Positions 63,276 through 64,000 of a stretch of DNA of 64,000 nucleotides are shown here, one piece after another (within the stretch, counting starts at the first letter, position 1; every line of letters begins with the position of its first letter). A model generated the notes under the pieces. It saw only the letters and a program-made list of their open reading frames with translations. It made no database searches and had not been told where the DNA came from. This DNA is from an uncultured Alphaproteobacteria bacterium (lineage in GTDB: Bacteria > Pseudomonadota > Alphaproteobacteria > Rhizobiales > Aestuariivirgaceae). Position numbers and translations under genes: made by a program. Location: NCBI GenBank assembly GCA_945957365.1, contig CAMFKI010000016.1, positions 19,810-83,809 on the forward strand, given 5' to 3'.

Positions 63276-63911
63276 ATGACCCTTGTCAATCTCAAGCCGT
63301 CTGACGAATATGAGTTCAAGCCAGGCCAGGGGAAGGTTCTTCTCCTGGCCTGCGGTGCCTTGGGGCGCGAGATCGTCGACCTGATCGAGCGCAACCGCTG
63401 GACGGCATTCGACCTCCAGTGCCTGCCCGCCAAGTGGCACAACACCCCGGCCAAGATCGTGCCGGCGCTGCGCGAGAAGATCCGCGAGGCGAAGCCCCGC
63501 TACCAGTCGATCTTCGTGCTTTACGGCGATTGCGGAACCGGCGGCGACATCGACAAGCTGCTGGCCGAGGAAGGGATCGAGCGCCTCGAAGGTCCGCACT
63601 GCTATGCCTTCTTTTCGGGGCAGGAAAACTTCGCCAAGACGGCGGAGGAGGACGTGACCGCCTTCTTCCTCACCGACTACCTGGCCCGCCATTTCGACAA
63701 GCTGATCTGGGAGGGGCTGGGCATCGACCGCCATCCCGAGCTGCTGCCGCTGTATTTCGGCAACTATACCAAGATCGTCTTCCTGGCGCAGACGCGCAAC
63801 GAGGAGCTGGCCAAGAAGGCGATGGCCGCGGCCCGGCGCCTGGGCCTTGCCTATGAGTATCGCTACGCAGGCTATGGCGAGCTGGAACGCGATCTGAAGG
63901 CGCGCGCCTGA
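63276..63911 (+). CDS. DUF1638 protein
   Basis: The 211-residue protein shows the conserved Cys/His positions of DUF1638 in LLLACGALGREIVD, LYGDCGTGGDID and EGPHCYAFFSG. These may bind a metal or cofactor. The family has no assigned reaction but is often encoded beside corrinoid proteins and methyltransferases, as here. GGGAGGG precedes the ATG by 5 nt. It is probably cotranscribed with the corrinoid gene. Confidence 0.85.
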   Translation: MTLVNLKPSDEYEFKPGQGKVLLLACGALGREIVDLIERNRWTAFDLQCLPAKWHNTPAKIVPALREKIREAKPRYQSIFVLYGDCGTGGDIDKLLAEEGIERLEGPHCYAFFSGQENFAKTAEEDVTAFFLTDYLARHFDKLIWEGLGIDRHPELLPLYFGNYTKIVFLAQTRNEELAKKAMAAARRLGLAYEYRYAGYGELERDLKARA

Positions 63912-64000
63912 GGGCGCTGGAACGCTCTGACAACAGGCCATGGGGCATCCTTTGCGAGGGTGGCATTTGTCCCTCAGGGAAGAATGGGAGGCGCGGGCGC
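63912..64000 (+). other. Window end; possible start of the next gene
   Basis: An ATG at 63984 preceded by AGGGAAGA could open another plus-strand gene in the corrinoid/DUF1638 operon, but only five codons are visible. Nothing more can be supported. Confidence 0.2.

Overview
The window is GC-rich, gene-dense bacterial chromosome. Its family content points to an alphaproteobacterium, most likely of the Hyphomicrobiales (Rhizobiales): an Anbu proteasome-like cluster, an HpnN-like RND protein, a Zur/ZnuCB locus, a MocR regulator, split corrinoid methionine-cycle proteins, and the palindromic intergenic repeat whose arms contain GTCATCCCGGCGAAAGCCGGG. No rRNA, tRNA, CRISPR array, integrase, transposase or phage gene was found. 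This looks like core and metabolic chromosome, not a mobile island.

Layout. 1-8.8 kb: the 5' end of a LOG-family gene, a LysM/Ig-like envelope protein, an Atm1-type ABC exporter, the phosphatidylethanolamine pair psd-pssA, a secreted subtilase with Cys-rich repeats, and a Cys/Met-metabolism PLP enzyme. 8.9-16.9 kb: an HpnN-like RND protein and an oligopeptide ABC importer (oppA, oppB, oppC, fused oppDF). 17.0-21.0 kb: a four-gene cluster of unknown function on the minus strand (circularly permuted ATP-grasp, alpha-E, transglutaminase-like, Anbu). 21.4-34.2 kb: a polyamine uptake and catabolism region (class III transaminase, PotF-like binding protein, a kinase-transaminase fusion, potB-potC-potA-like transporter, agmatinase, an Old Yellow Enzyme, puuB, puuA). 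34.2-40.7 kb: an L,D-transpeptidase, a membrane-anchored Sel1-like protein, citrate synthase, pta and ackA.

40.7-46.8 kb: a zinc locus (small secreted protein and cupin divergent from zur-znuC-znuB, with a Zur-box-like palindrome between them), then ispG, a short-chain prenyl diphosphate synthase, mtgA and rpmF. 47.3-52.2 kb: alanine dehydrogenase divergent from an Lrp-type regulator, a DXD glycosyltransferase, a DMT exporter and a MocR regulator. 52.2-57.7 kb: a molybdopterin oxidoreductase complex without a Tat signal (catalytic, four-cluster ferredoxin and NrfD/DmsC-like subunits) plus a metallo-beta-lactamase-fold hydrolase. 57.7-64 kb: a Bmt-type homocysteine methyltransferase behind a perfect 12+2+12 bp palindrome, an APH-AAA kinase fusion, a minus-strand cysteine-desulfurase-like/Gfo-Idh-MocA pair, a cobalamin-binding corrinoid protein and a DUF1638 protein. 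The last two probably begin a longer C1/methionine cluster beyond the window.

The polyamine region imports polyamines, makes putrescine from agmatine, and holds genes for both the transaminase and gamma-glutamyl routes of putrescine breakdown. Genes are packed tightly: many same-strand neighbours overlap by 1-8 bp. Three convergent pairs share one CTAG in which both stop codons lie. The larger convergent gaps are instead filled by palindromic repeats. The best leads for undescribed biology are the fused small-molecule kinase/class III PLP enzyme inside the polyamine operon, the Tat-less cysteine-ligated molybdoenzyme complex, the Anbu cluster, and the split methionine synthase/DUF1638 locus with its operator-like palindrome.
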